Part shown: piece by piece, positions 26,847-36,504 of the stretch
How positions within the stretch are numbered: the first letter of the stretch is position 1
Layout of the letters: each line of letters starts with the position of its first letter
Assembly: GCA_016177875.1 (NCBI GenBank)
Contig: JACOUL010000026.1
Span: 1-64,000, forward strand
DNA length: 64,000 nucleotides
Reading direction: 5' to 3'
DNA from: Burkholderiales bacterium
Lineage (GTDB): Bacteria; Pseudomonadota; Gammaproteobacteria; Burkholderiales; Burkholderiaceae_D
The notes under the pieces: generated by a model
Told to the model about the DNA's origin: nothing
The model's input: the letters and a program-made list of their open reading frames with translations, nothing else
Database searches by the model: none
Program-made: the position numbers and the translations under genes

Positions 26847-28405
26847 TTTTCCCTTTCCTTGCGCAGCAATTCTTTTAAGGTGTGAACATCGCCGGAATCG
26901 AAGGCACGCAATAGCAATATGGCAGCCGCAAATCCGAAAAGTGCCGTCAATCCTGCGATAAAAATTTGCGCAAGCGGCGCATCGACATGCGCTGCCGAAA
27001 AGTCCGCCGAAATCCAAGCCAAGCCGGTCGCGGCAAGCAACTTGGCGTGAAAGCGCCAATGCGGGCTGTAGTCGAATCCACGCGATCGCAGTCCGGCAAC
27101 GGCGACGCCGTTATTGACCATCTCATATACCAAGGGGGCAACGGCAATCCAGCCCGCATGTCCGCTTACGATCATGAGCGCAATCGCCGCGGCCATTGAA
27201 ATCAAGGCGCTCGCGCCGGAAATAGCCAGCACTTCGCTTTTACCGACCGCGTTGATAACGATTTGAATAATCGTGGCATGGCTGCCCAACGCAAGCTGAA
27301 GAATCAGCACCGGCAGTATCCATGCATGATCGGCATATCTCCCGCCGGTGAGCAAAGATGTCATTTGCGGCGCAACCGAGGCCAGCCAGGCGAGCGCCGG
27401 CATCAAGAGCAGCAAATTGACTTGGTACAGCAAGCGGTTGTGATGGCACAGCCGGCCAAAATCTTGGTCCTTGACGTAGCCGGCAATCAGCACCGGCTCG
27501 GCCAGATTCAACATGAATTGCAAAGGCAAATACTGTTTGATGCGGTCGATCAGATTGATGAAGAATCCGTACGCGGCCACGAATGGCGCAGCGAGTAAGG
27601 CAGCTGCCAGGACGATCATTGCCGATCCTTGCGGGAGCGCCGCCAACAAGTTATAGCCGTAATTGTTCAACGATAAACGTCCCACTTCACGCCACGGCGG
27701 CCAGCATTCCTTTGCCGGCGGCATATAACGGCCATTCGCAGCGCGCTTGCTCAAATAGCGCTGGACGACAACCGCCAAAATCAGCGATCCGATGCAATCT
27801 GGAATTGCCATGAGCCAGATCGCCTGCTCAAGACTGATTTCAGAATGCGTCATAATCAGCGCCAAAATCAATAGGAGGCGTCCGCCCCATTGCACGACCA
27901 TCACGCGCGTCAGCGTCTTTTGTTGAACCAGCGCTTGCATCACCGCCGAAAGCAGTTGAAACATGGCAGTGCCGACGATCAGGAAAATCGCCCCCAGCGG
28001 CATCTTGCCGACCAATCCGGAAAATTGCGCGGCGAGCTGCGGCCACGAGAAATACATGCCGGCTACCACCAGCGACATCACCGCTAAGCGCAGCGCAGTC
28101 GTCAGCCATATGAAGCGCGACAATTGCCGAGGCGGATGATGGAGATGCCCCTCCGGGATAAACCGCGTCAGCGCGCGCTCCATGCCGAGTCCGGCCAGCA
28201 TGCCGGCAATCACGGTCAAGCCGATAATCGCCGCATAACCCGCATAAGCAGGCACGTTCATATGCCGCACCAACAGAATGACGGTGGCGAAACCGGCAAT
28301 GGCGGACATGCCACGGCCGAGCAAGTAATGCAAAATGCCCTTGCGTACGTTAGCGCGCGAGTATGGTGAATCAATAAAAATTGACTCTGACCCCACTTGA
28401 TTCAT
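26843..28405 (-). CDS. Polysaccharide flippase (Wzx/MATE-like membrane protein)
   Basis: 520 residues with about 12-14 membrane helices and no signal peptide. ILLVRHMNVPAYAGYAAIIG and GLGMERALTRFIPEG near the N-terminus are typical of oligosaccharide flippases of the MOP superfamily, which move undecaprenyl-linked repeat units to the periplasm. The first 12 codons coincide with a GGGGTCAGAGTC repeat and lack a ribosome binding site, so the native start may have been disturbed or lies further in. It follows epsG by 10 nt. Confidence 0.82.
   Translation of the reverse strand: MNQVGSESIFIDSPYSRANVRKGILHYLLGRGMSAIAGFATVILLVRHMNVPAYAGYAAIIGLTVIAGMLAGLGMERALTRFIPEGHLHHPPRQLSRFIWLTTALRLAVMSLVVAGMYFSWPQLAAQFSGLVGKMPLGAIFLIVGTAMFQLLSAVMQALVQQKTLTRVMVVQWGGRLLLILALIMTHSEISLEQAIWLMAIPDCIGSLILAVVVQRYLSKRAANGRYMPPAKECWPPWREVGRLSLNNYGYNLLAALPQGSAMIVLAAALLAAPFVAAYGFFINLIDRIKQYLPLQFMLNLAEPVLIAGYVKDQDFGRLCHHNRLLYQVNLLLLMPALAWLASVAPQMTSLLTGGRYADHAWILPVLILQLALGSHATIIQIVINAVGKSEVLAISGASALISMAAAIALMIVSGHAGWIAVAPLVYEMVNNGVAVAGLRSRGFDYSPHWRFHAKLLAATGLAWISADFSAAHVDAPLAQIFIAGLTALFGFAAAILLLRAFDSGDVHTLKELLRKEREK
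28381..28394 (-). repeat. GGGGTCAGAGTC repeat fragment (REP-like) inside the flippase start
   Basis: The minus strand reads GGGGTCAGAGTCAA and encodes VGSES in the flippase N-terminus. I recall this string as a short repeat scattered through many proteobacterial genomes near REP-associated tyrosine transposases. Only this copy is present in the window, so the assignment rests on recall. Confidence 0.35.
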
Positions 28406-28415
28406 TCGGTAAAGT

Positions 28416-29294
28416 TTAAAAATCGACGAGCACCGATCCCACGACTTCCGCCCCGGTGCGCTTGATGCGTTCGCGTACTACGTTGACGTCGGCGATGTGG
28501 GTCGCATTGCGGTGCGCGACCAGCAAGACGCCGCCGACATGCGCGGTAATGGCAAGGGCATCGGCGCCGGCGGAGAACGGCGGCAAATCAAACAGAATGA
28601 CGCTGAAATGACGGCACAAATTTTGATACAACTCGCGGAATGTCGGACGGAACAACAGTTCCTGCGGATTCGGCGGAATCGTACCGGCAGGCAGCACGGA
28701 CAAGTCGTCGAAGTATTCGATGCGCGCAATCGCATTCATGCCGGCACGGCCAGCCAACATTTCCGACAAACCTTGACGGCTGCGTATACGAAAAATATCT
28801 TGTTGACGCGGACGGCGCATATTGGCGTCCACCAAAAGCGTTTGCTCGCCTAACTGCGCAAACACCACGGCCAAATTCGCGATTAAAAAACTGGTGCCTT
28901 CGCCCGGATTCATGCTGGCGACCGCAAGCGATCTGCGGCCGGCTGAGAACCAGCGCTGCAAGAGCTGGCTGCGAACACCGCGCAGCATCTCGGCTTCTTC
29001 GCCGAAAGGTTCATAAGCCGCAACTAATTCGGGCGGGTACTCGCCCTGCCCCGGCTGCAGATAGGAAAATCCGAACTGCCGCGCCAGAACCTGCTGTACA
29101 TCGACTTCCGATATCAATCCAAGACATTGCGCCGCTTCACCGAAGCGCATGCCCTGCTCGCGCTGCAATCGAAGCACGCGTTCGGCGTCGGTCGGCGTAA
29201 TTTTCCCTTGTTCGAGCAAAATGCGGCCGATGCTGGTATCGCGGTTGATATCCACCGGCAAAGTGGCGATCGTCGGAGGTACGCGCTGATTCAT
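28416..29294 (-). CDS. epsG: EpsG-type chain-length-determinant tyrosine kinase
   Basis: 292 residues from the ATG at 29294, preceded by AGGAAG; a GTG two codons earlier lies inside that spacer. Residues about 20-80 resemble the N-terminal domain of type II secretion/MshE ATPases (IGRILLEQGKITPTDAERVL). The C-terminal part is a BY-kinase/MinD-like P-loop ATPase: NPGEGTSF replaces the standard GEGKS/T Walker A (Lys to Thr near residue 136), the A' motif is VDANMR and Walker B is VILFDLPP. It normally partners the Wzz-like EpsF to control chain length, and it follows epsF directly. Confidence 0.85.
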   Translation of the reverse strand: MNQRVPPTIATLPVDINRDTSIGRILLEQGKITPTDAERVLRLQREQGMRFGEAAQCLGLISEVDVQQVLARQFGFSYLQPGQGEYPPELVAAYEPFGEEAEMLRGVRSQLLQRWFSAGRRSLAVASMNPGEGTSFLIANLAVVFAQLGEQTLLVDANMRRPRQQDIFRIRSRQGLSEMLAGRAGMNAIARIEYFDDLSVLPAGTIPPNPQELLFRPTFRELYQNLCRHFSVILFDLPPFSAGADALAITAHVGGVLLVAHRNATHIADVNVVRERIKRTGAEVVGSVLVDF

Positions 29295-29303
29295 GATCAC
29301 TTC

Positions 29304-30701
29304 CTAATTCGTCAAGAGCGGTCGGTTTGCATACAAAGCCGGTGCATTGAAACGGTTTTTCCGGCCCTGGTTCCAATCGATCACACCGAGTACCGGCGCA
29401 TCCAAAACGTCGACCAAATCGTTTGCAGTGCGCACGCGGCGATCGATCATTTCTGCCAACACACCGATGGCGATACCGAGCAATGCGCCGAGTATCCCCG
29501 CCAGGAATGTATTCAACATGATCTTGGGCGCAGCCTGCGTTGCCGGCGGTGTCGCGACGTTCAGTACCGCGACATCGGTTTGATTGGCCTGGCCTTCAAT
29601 GCTCGTTTGATTGAAACGCTGCGTTGCGCTGTCATACGCTTTTTGAGCGTTTTCGACTTCACGGATCAGCACCGATAATTCGTCGCGCGCACGATTCAGT
29701 TCAAGAACCTTGCTCTTTTGGGCGGCAAACGCGGCGCGCAATTCCGCCTCGCGCTGCTGCAAGATACGGGCATTGCTGGCAACGCTGCCCGAGATCGCGC
29801 CGATCTGGGCATTCAACTCCGCGCGCAATTTGTCCACTTCCGCCTTGGCGCCGATATAGGTCGGATGGTTGCGGCCGAGATTTTGCGAGGCTTGAGAAAA
29901 TTTCGCCTCGGCGCGCGCGAGCTCGGCTTTCAAGGTCTGAATCAAGGGATTAGCCACCACGTCGGGCGAGGCACCGCCGTTGTTCGCACGGCGGGAAGTC
30001 GCCTCCATCAATTGCGCTTGCGCTTGCACCAGCTGGCTGGATAATTCATTCAAGCGATTGGTTTCCACGTCCATGCGGGTATCCGCATTGACGATACCTT
30101 TTTCTTGCTGATATTTCGACAGCTTCTGCTGTGCCTGCTCCAAGTTCTGACGCAACATCTTGGCTTGCTCGTTGAAAAACCCCGAGACGCGCTTCAAGGG
30201 TTCTGCCTTGAGATGAACGGCAGTTTGCTGGTATTGACCCGCAAACGCATTGGCAACGGAAGCCGCGAATTTCGGATCGGAACCTTTGAACGAAACGTCA
30301 AGTACGCTACTTTCGCGCGAAGGAACCACTTCCAGATTCTTCAATAGCAGCTCCGCCAACCATTCACGAATCGTGCCGCGGCCATGGGTAGCTTCCAAGT
30401 ACTGTTCTTTGGCTTCCGGGTTATCCGCCAATTTCAACTCGTCAACAACCCGGGTGGCGACGTTCTTGCTGGTGATGATGTCGACCTGCGTCGGCATGTA
30501 TCCCGGCATAAGCTGTGCCGGCAGCGTCATGCCGGTTACCGGATCGACACCCTTGTAATTCAGCACCAATGAAGTCGTCGCCTTATACACCTTCGGTTGC
30601 AGCAAGCTGACCACAAATGCAGTCAGTACAGTAACCGCCACGGTCATCAAAATGATTTTTCGGCGGCCGCGGAGGACTTGCAGAAACTGGAAAAAATTCA
30701 T
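29304..30701 (-). CDS. epsF: EpsF chain-length determinant (Wzz/GNVR family)
   Basis: 465 residues. The N-terminal membrane helix ([19 protein letters not shown]) and C-terminal one ([20 protein letters not shown]) bracket a long periplasmic coiled coil at about residues 165-370, rich in Q, L and A. The N-terminal Wzz domain includes [13 protein letters not shown] and [14 protein letters not shown]. Such co-polymerases set polysaccharide length and contact the outer-membrane exporter. The stop lies 9 nt before the epsG start. Confidence 0.9.
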   Translation of the reverse strand: MNFFQFLQVLRGRRKIILMTVAVTVLTAFVVSLLQPKVYKATTSLVLNYKGVDPVTGMTLPAQLMPGYMPTQVDIITSKNVATRVVDELKLADNPEAKEQYLEATHGRGTIREWLAELLLKNLEVVPSRESSVLDVSFKGSDPKFAASVANAFAGQYQQTAVHLKAEPLKRVSGFFNEQAKMLRQNLEQAQQKLSKYQQEKGIVNADTRMDVETNRLNELSSQLVQAQAQLMEATSRRANNGGASPDVVANPLIQTLKAELARAEAKFSQASQNLGRNHPTYIGAKAEVDKLRAELNAQIGAISGSVASNARILQQREAELRAAFAAQKSKVLELNRARDELSVLIREVENAQKAYDSATQRFNQTSIEGQANQTDVAVLNVATPPATQAAPKIMLNTFLAGILGALLGIAIGVLAEMIDRRVRTANDLVDVLDAPVLGVIDWNQGRKNRFNAPALYANRPLLTN

Positions 30702-30721
30702 TGTCGTGCCCTATTTCCTTC

Positions 30722-31510
30722 TTAAAACAAACTTTCGCGCACGTAGACCACATCATCTACTTGCACCAAGTCGTCATGCTTTGCGGTGATTTCCGTCAAA
30801 TTACCGTCGGGGCCGCGGCGCTTGACGCGAATGCCGCGATCGGTGCCGCGCGGACTCAGACCGCCGCCCACCGACAATGCCTGCAATACAGTCATATTGC
30901 GCTCCAGCTTGTAGGTGCCCGGATGTTGCACCTCGCCATAGATGTAGAAGCGCGGTGCGCGTTCGACGAATACGACATCATTGGTTTGCAAACGCATGTT
31001 TTGCTTCAAATTACCTGATTTGACCATTGCAAAGAGATCGACCTCTTCTTTGGTTACCTTGCCGTTTCGCGTGCGAACAATGGTCACTCTGTCGCTGGCG
31101 TCCGGCGTCAAGCCGCCCGCCAGCGCGATAACGTCGGTTAAGCTGCGATTGCTTTCAACCGGATATTTGCCGGGCTTCGCCACTTGCCCCAACACCGATA
31201 CTTGCTGGCTTTGATTCTGTGCAACGGAGATGTTCACTTGCGGCTTCTTGAGATAGCCGCCGTTCTCCAGCAAGCCGGCGATTTTCTTTTCCGCGTTTAC
31301 CGGCGTCATGCCGCCGACTTTCACTTCGCCGATCAGCGGATAACTGATCGTGCCCGATTCAGTCACACGCGTCTCCAATGAAAGATCCGGCTGGCCGTAG
31401 ACCGTCACCTTTAAAACATCGCCTGGCCCCAGCGTCAAATCCGCAGCGCCGGCACTATTGACGAAGACGGCCATGGCTGTAGCCAACATCAATTTGAACA
31501 AGCTTTTCAT
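30722..31510 (-). CDS. epsE: Polysaccharide export protein EpsE (Wza-like, SLBB domain)
   Basis: 262 residues from the ATG at 31510, supported by AGGAGTT 6 nt upstream; an in-frame ATG at 31534 would overlap epsD and has no such site. A signal peptide ends near NSAGAAD. The export domain LGPGDVLKVTVYGQPDLS is followed by two SLBB repeats (VSVLGQVAKPGKYPVE and FYIYGEVQHPGTYKLE). It lacks a lipobox, unlike Wza. It should form or gate the outer-membrane export channel. Confidence 0.9.
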   Translation of the reverse strand: MKSLFKLMLATAMAVFVNSAGAADLTLGPGDVLKVTVYGQPDLSLETRVTESGTISYPLIGEVKVGGMTPVNAEKKIAGLLENGGYLKKPQVNISVAQNQSQQVSVLGQVAKPGKYPVESNRSLTDVIALAGGLTPDASDRVTIVRTRNGKVTKEEVDLFAMVKSGNLKQNMRLQTNDVVFVERAPRFYIYGEVQHPGTYKLERNMTVLQALSVGGGLSPRGTDRGIRVKRRGPDGNLTEITAKHDDLVQVDDVVYVRESLF

Positions 31511-31530
31511 GATGAGAACTCCTTTCACAC

Positions 31531-32418
31531 TCATCTGACTTCCGAAGCGGCATGGCCGGCTTCGTGCGTCAAAGGTTCTTTACCCGCAATGCGCGAGGTG
31601 GGTCGATTTAAATATTCCAATTTCGCGAAGGAGCGCAGCCGGGCAACTTCGGCGCGATTGAGCTCCTGCCTTCTGCGTTCCGTCAATTCGCGTTCGATGC
31701 GAGGCAGCGCCTCTTCCTTAGTAAGCGGGCTGGCCGAAATCCTATTGATTTCAACCACCAAAATATTTGCGCCATCAGACATCGTGAACGGCCGCTGGCT
31801 ATCCGCATCACGCAAGCGCGATAGAATTTCCGCAGGCAATTCCCCGCTTGTGCGTGAAAGACGATTGCGCATGTATGAACGATTGCGTCCTTCCAGCCAT
31901 GCGGCAACATCGTCGAGAGATTGCGCCGAGTCCACCGCCTCTTTCAATTGCGCATCCCCGCTTCCGGTGACCAAAAGCGTCAAGTCGACAATCTTTCTCT
32001 GTGAAAATTGCTCCGGATGCTTTTGGAAATATTCGTCCAACTCAAGCTGCGTAGGCTTACCTTCTTGCACGATCTTGTGATCAAGATAGGCGTCTGCCAG
32101 GATACGAGCTTGCGCCGCCTCAATTGCCATGCGCACATTGGGATTGCGATCAAGCTGCATACGCAGCGCTTCGCCTTGAAGTAATTGGCGGTCGATGATT
32201 GTTTCCAATAGCGCGCCGTCCGCGGCGTTACCGCTTTCATTCAAGTGAGCGGCTTGCAAATGGCGCACGGTAATCGCTTCGCCATTGATACGCGCAAGCG
32301 CTTGAATTTTTGCCGGGGAATTATCGCAACCGATCACTCCGATGCAGGCGACCGCAATGAATGTGCATGCAATCATGCGGCGGGTTTTCGTGGCTGCACG
32401 TATCCCTAAGCAGTTCAT
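31531..32418 (-). CDS. epsD: EpsD-family peptidyl-prolyl isomerase-like lipoprotein
   Basis: 295 residues. The signal has the lipobox VIGC (C31). A SurA-like N-terminal region (INGEAITVRHLQAAHLNE, IDRQLLQGEALRMQLD) is followed by a degenerate parvulin domain and a basic C-terminal helix. GAGG just upstream supports the start at 32418. EpsD proteins occur in XrtB/PEP-CTERM-type EPS loci; they probably assist folding of the outer-membrane components EpsE and EpsL. Confidence 0.8.
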   Translation of the reverse strand: MNCLGIRAATKTRRMIACTFIAVACIGVIGCDNSPAKIQALARINGEAITVRHLQAAHLNESGNAADGALLETIIDRQLLQGEALRMQLDRNPNVRMAIEAAQARILADAYLDHKIVQEGKPTQLELDEYFQKHPEQFSQRKIVDLTLLVTGSGDAQLKEAVDSAQSLDDVAAWLEGRNRSYMRNRLSRTSGELPAEILSRLRDADSQRPFTMSDGANILVVEINRISASPLTKEEALPRIERELTERRRQELNRAEVARLRSFAKLEYLNRPTSRIAGKEPLTHEAGHAASEVR

Positions 32419-32547
32419 ATCACCCTCAGTCGTTTGCCGGATCTCATTCCAATCAAACGATGGGCTTTCGTCTTCATGAAATGAGTGTTAGGAATTTAAC
32501 CGTTTATCGAATTCCCCTCGTTTGATTTCAGACAATTTCGGTGTGAT

Positions 32548-32590
32548 AAAAAAATCAGGGGAAGAAGCGGATGCTTCTCCCCCTGATTTT
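32548..32590 (-). terminator. Rho-independent terminator of epsL
   Basis: An 18-nt arm AAAATCAGGGGAAGAAGC and its complement (one mismatch) enclose a GGAT loop. On the minus strand it ends in seven Ts and lies 18 nt after the epsL stop. It separates epsL from epsD, so epsD probably has its own promoter within 32419-32547. Confidence 0.8.
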
Positions 32591-32607
32591 GGATAATTTT
32601 CGAGCGA

Positions 32608-33807
32608 TTAAAATTCGAGACGCGTGGCCAGGCTGGCGCCTTTATTGGTGAACGCCACGTTCGGCACATCTGAGCCCAAGGAATTGCGGAAAATCGACAG
32701 CATGATTCTCCAATTACGCGTCGGTGAATAAGTTAAGGTCGCGGTACCTGAATTGTAGGTATCTTGACGTGGGACGCCGGAGAGAGCGTAATCGCGATTC
32801 TGACGCTGCAGCTCCGCAGCCAGCCGCAGCTTGGCATCAAGCTCCCAATCTGCGGCAATGCCGACACCGTTGGTTAATGCATAAGCGGCAGTCAATTCAT
32901 TCGCCGCGCTTACTTCGCGCCAAATTGAGGGCTTGATTGTGATCTTGTAAGTGGCACGCCAAGTTGCATCAACGCGCGCATTGAAGCCGCTGAAGCTACG
33001 ACCCGCATCGTCTTTCCAGCGCACCCAGCCGCCCAAGAACTGCAGGTCGGTTTTACCGGAATATTTCCAGTCGACTTTACCCTTCAGTTCATCCTGATCA
33101 TAACTGCTGTTTGCAGCAGTGAGGCTGCCGCGCGCATGGCGATACACCAAGCCGATGCTGCTGCCGCTTCGCGCGAGATAATCTGCGCCGATCTCGATAT
33201 CGTTCACGGTACGTTCAGCGCCTAATAAAGCTGCAGCGGCAGGTGAAGCCGGATCGACGTCGTAGGTAAGACGATAGTGGCTTATGCCGCCATGCACTTT
33301 ATAGCTAGGATGAAATAACCAGCCGCCATTGACGTATTGGCGGTCCTGATTGCGCATATTCAGGTTCGCGGTGTGATATTCCTCGAACGGCGTCAGCGTG
33401 CGCGAGTGCGTTGCGCCGATATTACCGTCGACGTGGGAACCGGCACGCCAATTCCAATTGGCCGAAATGTCGTTGCCGGTGTAATCGAGATTGCTGAATC
33501 GATTGAAACTGGTGCGATTCAGATTGAGGTTGGCGGTGACCCGTTGCTGGCTGATCGTCTTATCCAAGATAAGACCCGCTTCAAGGCGGCGCGTCGTATC
33601 CGATGGTCTGGCGGTACCCGCGGCGGCGGCATCGTCCGTGATGCCGAGCACGTTGTCATTGTAAGAGAACGACGCGCCGACATAAGGCCGCAATACATCG
33701 CCTTCGTCAGCTAGTGCCGGTGCGGCCAGCAGCACGCTTGAGTTGAAAACCACGGCGAGCGTCCATTGCCGACGCCGAGCGGGAAGCGAAACGTTCTTAA
33801 GCCTCAT
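32608..33807 (-). CDS. epsL: EpsL-type outer-membrane beta-barrel of the EPS system
   Basis: 399 residues with a signal peptide cleaved near APALADEG. The remainder is made of alternating beta-strands rich in aromatic residues and ends in the sequence LATRLEF, whose C-terminal Phe is the outer-membrane barrel signature. The opening LRPYVGASFSYNDNVLGITD is typical of the EpsL family found with XrtB/PEP-CTERM EPS loci. It probably acts with EpsE in export. It is divergent from epsB, with 274 bp between. Confidence 0.88.
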   Translation of the reverse strand: MRLKNVSLPARRRQWTLAVVFNSSVLLAAPALADEGDVLRPYVGASFSYNDNVLGITDDAAAAGTARPSDTTRRLEAGLILDKTISQQRVTANLNLNRTSFNRFSNLDYTGNDISANWNWRAGSHVDGNIGATHSRTLTPFEEYHTANLNMRNQDRQYVNGGWLFHPSYKVHGGISHYRLTYDVDPASPAAAALLGAERTVNDIEIGADYLARSGSSIGLVYRHARGSLTAANSSYDQDELKGKVDWKYSGKTDLQFLGGWVRWKDDAGRSFSGFNARVDATWRATYKITIKPSIWREVSAANELTAAYALTNGVGIAADWELDAKLRLAAELQRQNRDYALSGVPRQDTYNSGTATLTYSPTRNWRIMLSIFRNSLGSDVPNVAFTNKGASLATRLEF

Positions 33808-34081
33808 AGCACCCTTCCAAAATGAGAAGTTGAAAACAGGGAAGATAAAAATTGCCCAATTTTAATAGCTTCTCAAGCTTGCCATTTCAGCATGGATCAA
33901 GTTCTTTGATATTACGCAAAGCAATTTGCCTCCAAGCTACGTGTATCCCGGACCATCTGTTGTTTTCTCTATGAGACGACTCGATTGAGACCGATCAAGA
34001 ACACCTGAATAAGCGAATTCCCCTTCTCGTTTTGCGATTATATTTTTTTCACACTAACCAGAAAGAGCGCTACGGGACCTC

Positions 34082-35488
34082 ATGAAAGACCTGCTCCTCA
34101 ACAATTCATCCCGTCTTGAACTCTCTATGCGGGTTGTCGATGTGCTCGCCCTTGTGGCGACGGCGCATATAGCGGGGCGACTGCATTTTCAACTCAGCCT
34201 CAATGAAACCGCGCCGATTCATACGGTGCTGCAATACCTCAACAGCATCCTGGCGTTTTTCTTGTTTTCGCAAATGGGTGTCTACGAATCATGGCGCGGA
34301 CGACCGATGTTCGCAATGTTCGGCAAACTGGCTGCGGCCTGGGGCGTGGTATTGCTGCTAGGCTTGTTCTTCAGCTTTCTCATTCATCATGCCGGCAATG
34401 TGTCGCGCTCCTGGCTTTTGTATTGGTATTTTTACGGCACGCTGCTCCTGATCGCCAATCGCATCGTCATTTATTCGACGCTGCGCACAATGCGGCGCAT
34501 GGGCATGAACAACAAGCGCGTGCTGCTCGTCGGCTATGGCAAGACCGGGCGCGAAATGCATCGGCGTGCGCTTAAGCACGATTGGTACGGTTACGCGGTG
34601 ACTGCCATTCACGCCGATGAAGCCGACTTGCGCGGTGTCGATCACCCGGAAATCGAGCGCATTGCCAAGCTTGAAGAAATTCACGACTATGTCGTGAAGC
34701 ACGAGATCCATGAAATCTGGATCACTTTGCCCATGGCTGCTTCGGCCAAGATGGTCGAGCTGCAATATCTATTGCGCAATGCCTTGGTTGATATACGCTG
34801 GGTGCCGGACACCTTGGGTCTACAGATGCTTTCCAATCGTATGATCGACTTCCTCGGCGTGACGGCGGTCGATTTGAATTGCCCGGTATCGGCCGGCTTG
34901 GGCGGCCTCGTCAAGGAAATATTCGACCGTGTGTTTGCCATGGTCGCGCTGATTCTTTTACTGCCTCTTTTTGCCGTGATCGCGATCCTGATTAAAACCA
35001 CCTCGCCGGGGCCGGTTTTCTTCAAGCAGCCGCGCTTAGGTTTAAACGGAAAAAAGATTGGGGTCTACAAATTCCGGAGTATGAAGGTACATCAAGAACA
35101 AGGCGTCATCACGCAAGCGACAAAAGACGATCCGCGCTTGACGCCTATCGGCGCTTTCCTGCGCCGCACCAGCCTCGATGAACTGCCGCAGTTCATCAAC
35201 GTGCTCATAGGCGACATGTCGGTAGTCGGACCGCGTCCGCACGCGCTTCAGCACAACGACAAGTACAAGGATTTACTTGAAATGTACATGCTGCGTCATC
35301 GCGTCAAGCCCGGCATTACCGGGTGGGCACAGATTCATGGGCACCGCGGCGAAACGGATACGGTCGATAAAATGAAGAAGCGCGTGCAGTTCGACCTCTA
35401 CTACATCAAGAATTGGTCGTTCCTGATGGATTTAAAAATTATCCTGTGGACCACCTTTAAAGGGTGGACCGGGTCGAGTGCCTACTAA
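34082..35488 (+). CDS. epsB: Undecaprenyl-phosphate glucose phosphotransferase (EpsB/WcaJ-like)
   Basis: 468 residues. Four to five N-terminal membrane helices, a Rossmann-like domain ([18 protein letters not shown]) and a final helix precede the catalytic bacterial sugar transferase domain: [49 protein letters not shown] and SVVGPRPHA. It starts EPS repeat-unit assembly by moving glucose-1-phosphate from UDP-glucose (galU product) to undecaprenyl phosphate. It lies opposite the main EPS operon. Confidence 0.92.
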   Translation: MKDLLLNNSSRLELSMRVVDVLALVATAHIAGRLHFQLSLNETAPIHTVLQYLNSILAFFLFSQMGVYESWRGRPMFAMFGKLAAAWGVVLLLGLFFSFLIHHAGNVSRSWLLYWYFYGTLLLIANRIVIYSTLRTMRRMGMNNKRVLLVGYGKTGREMHRRALKHDWYGYAVTAIHADEADLRGVDHPEIERIAKLEEIHDYVVKHEIHEIWITLPMAASAKMVELQYLLRNALVDIRWVPDTLGLQMLSNRMIDFLGVTAVDLNCPVSAGLGGLVKEIFDRVFAMVALILLLPLFAVIAILIKTTSPGPVFFKQPRLGLNGKKIGVYKFRSMKVHQEQGVITQATKDDPRLTPIGAFLRRTSLDELPQFINVLIGDMSVVGPRPHALQHNDKYKDLLEMYMLRHRVKPGITGWAQIHGHRGETDTVDKMKKRVQFDLYYIKNWSFLMDLKIILWTTFKGWTGSSAY

Positions 35489-36504
35489 AAGAGACAGTGC
35501 TCCGGTTTCTCTCCAATTTCAATTTTGAACTGGCCAAAGCGTGCATATCGCAACAGCGCGTCCCGCCGCCGCCGGGCCGCCCGTCCTTGGCTGAGGCACT
35601 GAATTATGCATGCTATTTTCCGGCCGTAAGCGCGATGCGGCTGCGCAGTAAGCGCGGCCATCCCCTGCAGGCAGAAACGCCGCCGTTTTGTTCCCGCCAG
35701 CCGGAGGCCATCAGCCTGCTTGCCTTGCGCGGAAAATTTAGACGCGCAACACCTCCGCCTACAGAGCGTCCGCATCCTGAAGGAATTCATGCCGTGCCGG
35801 GCGCTTCTGCACCGCGCGCTATCCGTTTGCCCCAGCCGCCCGCACCCGAATTTGACGACACGCCGCTGCCGTCCAGCCAAAGACGGCGCACGCCTGTCGC
35901 AGCGCTAAACGTCGCACTCGGCTTAGGCGTCGCCATCGTGGTCGGCCTGGCGATCGGACACAGCCGCGCATTCAAGCTGCCCATGCAGAACCTTGCAAAC
36001 GACAGCTTGCAAGTCGCCTCTTTACCGGAGCTACCCCCTTCGCCGACAATTTTGCCGCCGCCGAAGATGGATGCGCTTCTAGATCATGGAGACACGACCG
36101 CACCGGCGATTGCATCGGCGCCGCCTGCCCAAACACCGAAGCACATCGTACGCAAAAAGAAAAAACGCCGTACCGTACAAATGGAAGCGACAGCCGACAA
36201 TGCGCTATCGCGCAAAGCGACGAAACAGGTGCATTCAACTAGGAAAAAACGGGCGAAGCCTACCCCGGCGCCTACACGACCGAGCGAGCCTTATCCGGAT
36301 GAAATGCCCTCCTACACGGCCGCCCGTGTAGAGCCCACCACGCGTGCCGCATTGACGCAGTGTTTACGTAGAGATGGATTAATCAATCAAGAGCGTTGCA
36401 GATGGCGCATCTGCAATCATCGCTGGGGAAAACAAGGCTGTCCGAACTATGAGCAGCGTGGCGGACAGCCGCTCATCGGCGTGGTTGTCTCGAGAATAAA
36501 TTAA
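35464..36504 (+). CDS. Single-pass membrane protein with Pro-rich region and C-terminal Cys domain, unknown
   Basis: Up to 346 residues from a GTG that overlaps epsB by 25 nt; the true start may be later (an ATG lies at 35635). A disordered Pro-rich cytoplasmic region is followed by one membrane helix (VAALNVALGLGVAIVVGLAIG), a basic stretch with KKKKRR, and a conserved-looking C-terminal end CLRRDGLINQERCRWRICNH with a further Cys (QGC). The four cysteines may form disulfides in the periplasm. The 3' end overlaps the convergent HD-GYP gene by 4 nt. I do not recognise the family. Confidence 0.65.
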   Translation: MDRVECLLKETVLRFLSNFNFELAKACISQQRVPPPPGRPSLAEALNYACYFPAVSAMRLRSKRGHPLQAETPPFCSRQPEAISLLALRGKFRRATPPPTERPHPEGIHAVPGASAPRAIRLPQPPAPEFDDTPLPSSQRRRTPVAALNVALGLGVAIVVGLAIGHSRAFKLPMQNLANDSLQVASLPELPPSPTILPPPKMDALLDHGDTTAPAIASAPPAQTPKHIVRKKKKRRTVQMEATADNALSRKATKQVHSTRKKRAKPTPAPTRPSEPYPDEMPSYTAARVEPTTRAALTQCLRRDGLINQERCRWRICNHRWGKQGCPNYEQRGGQPLIGVVVSRIN

